A DNA stretch of 64,000 nt from Maribacter polysiphoniae. GTDB taxonomy: Bacteria > Bacteroidota > Bacteroidia > Flavobacteriales > Flavobacteriaceae. This document shows, one piece after another, positions 63,962-64,000 of the stretch. A program made the position numbers and the translations under genes. Location of the stretch: the NCBI RefSeq assembly GCF_003148665.1, contig NZ_QGGQ01000009.1:145470-209469 (forward strand), written 5' to 3'. Below the pieces are notes generated by a model, which ran no database searches, was not told the origin of the DNA, and saw nothing but the letters and a program-made list of their open reading frames with translations. The first letter of the stretch is position 1; every line of letters starts with the position of its first letter.

Positions 63962-63999
63962 GTCCCTTCCTTTCCCCTGTAACGGGTTGGGGAAGGGAC
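63962..63999. repeat. Inverted repeat in the rRNA spacer at the right edge
   Basis: GTCCCTTCC (63962-63970) pairs perfectly with GGAAGGGAC (63991-63999), and inner CCCC/GGGG can extend it. A processing stem for the rRNA precursor is possible. No T-run follows on the minus strand. Confidence 0.5.
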
Positions 64000-64000
64000 C

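Noticed and set aside
1..64000. Search for phage, insertion sequence, restriction-modification, toxin-antitoxin or secretion-linked defence genes
   Set aside because: No characteristic motif of these systems was seen in the coding sequences read; all main genes have ordinary metabolic, envelope or regulatory assignments.

Overview
The window is a stretch of chromosome from a Bacteroidota member, almost certainly a marine Flavobacteriaceae species. The reasons are: a SusC/SusD polysaccharide utilisation locus (PUL), lipoproteins with Bacteroidota lipobox sequences, repeated TAnnTTTG -7 promoter boxes with no Shine-Dalgarno sequences, and typical flavobacterial families (OstA-like LptA, DUF349, DUF6452/DUF6048, CCC-motif membrane proteins, tandem DUF368). 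I saw no prophage, insertion sequence, CRISPR array or toxin system. All family names come from reading the proteins by eye; no database search was run.

Region 1 (1-5.6 kb) is housekeeping: the end of a SpoU/TrmH rRNA methylase, a Ste24-like M48 protease, the Rel/SpoT alarmone enzyme, a Fur-family regulator and purA, closed by a strong terminator. Region 2 (5.6-11.4 kb) is a tight four-gene carbohydrate cassette: GH97, a Tat-exported GH109-like oxidoreductase, a DUF1080 lipoprotein and a second Tat-exported Gfo/Idh/MocA oxidoreductase. It fits periplasmic oxidation-elimination cleavage of glycosides. Region 3 (11.7-21.1 kb) returns to housekeeping: OstA/LptA-like protein, class III aminotransferase, TPR protein, two DUF368 lipid-carrier flippase-like proteins, aroE and a DUF349 protein, with a convergent CBS protein.

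Region 4 (21.8-41.5 kb) is a beta-glucan (laminarin-type) PUL. It holds a membrane-spanning Y_Y_Y/LuxR regulator, SusC, SusD, a surface glycan-binding lipoprotein with two near-identical C-terminal modules, a GH16 laminarinase, a GH30 beta-glucanase, an MFS sugar porter, a clan GH-A lipoprotein hydrolase and a cytoplasmic GH149-like beta-1,3-glucan phosphorylase. Together they would bind and cut laminarin at the surface, import fragments and finish breakdown by phosphorolysis. Terminator hairpins after GH16 and before the phosphorylase divide it into sub-operons.

Region 5 (41.5-64 kb) is mostly housekeeping: nadA-nadB, rny, a candidate 6S-like RNA between zapA and rny, zapA with a coiled-coil partner, an M23 peptidase/TonB receptor/CsgG-like cluster, cysteine desulfurase, a Smr protein, small membrane proteins, rocD, an ECF sigma factor with a DUF6768 partner, rlmD, DUF6452/DUF6048, an RlmL-like methylase, a ZIP transporter, DUF4268 and a hemolysin III-like protein. 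The right edge is the 3' end of an rRNA operon on the minus strand (5S rRNA, two terminators, and a spacer with a seven-base periodic repeat).
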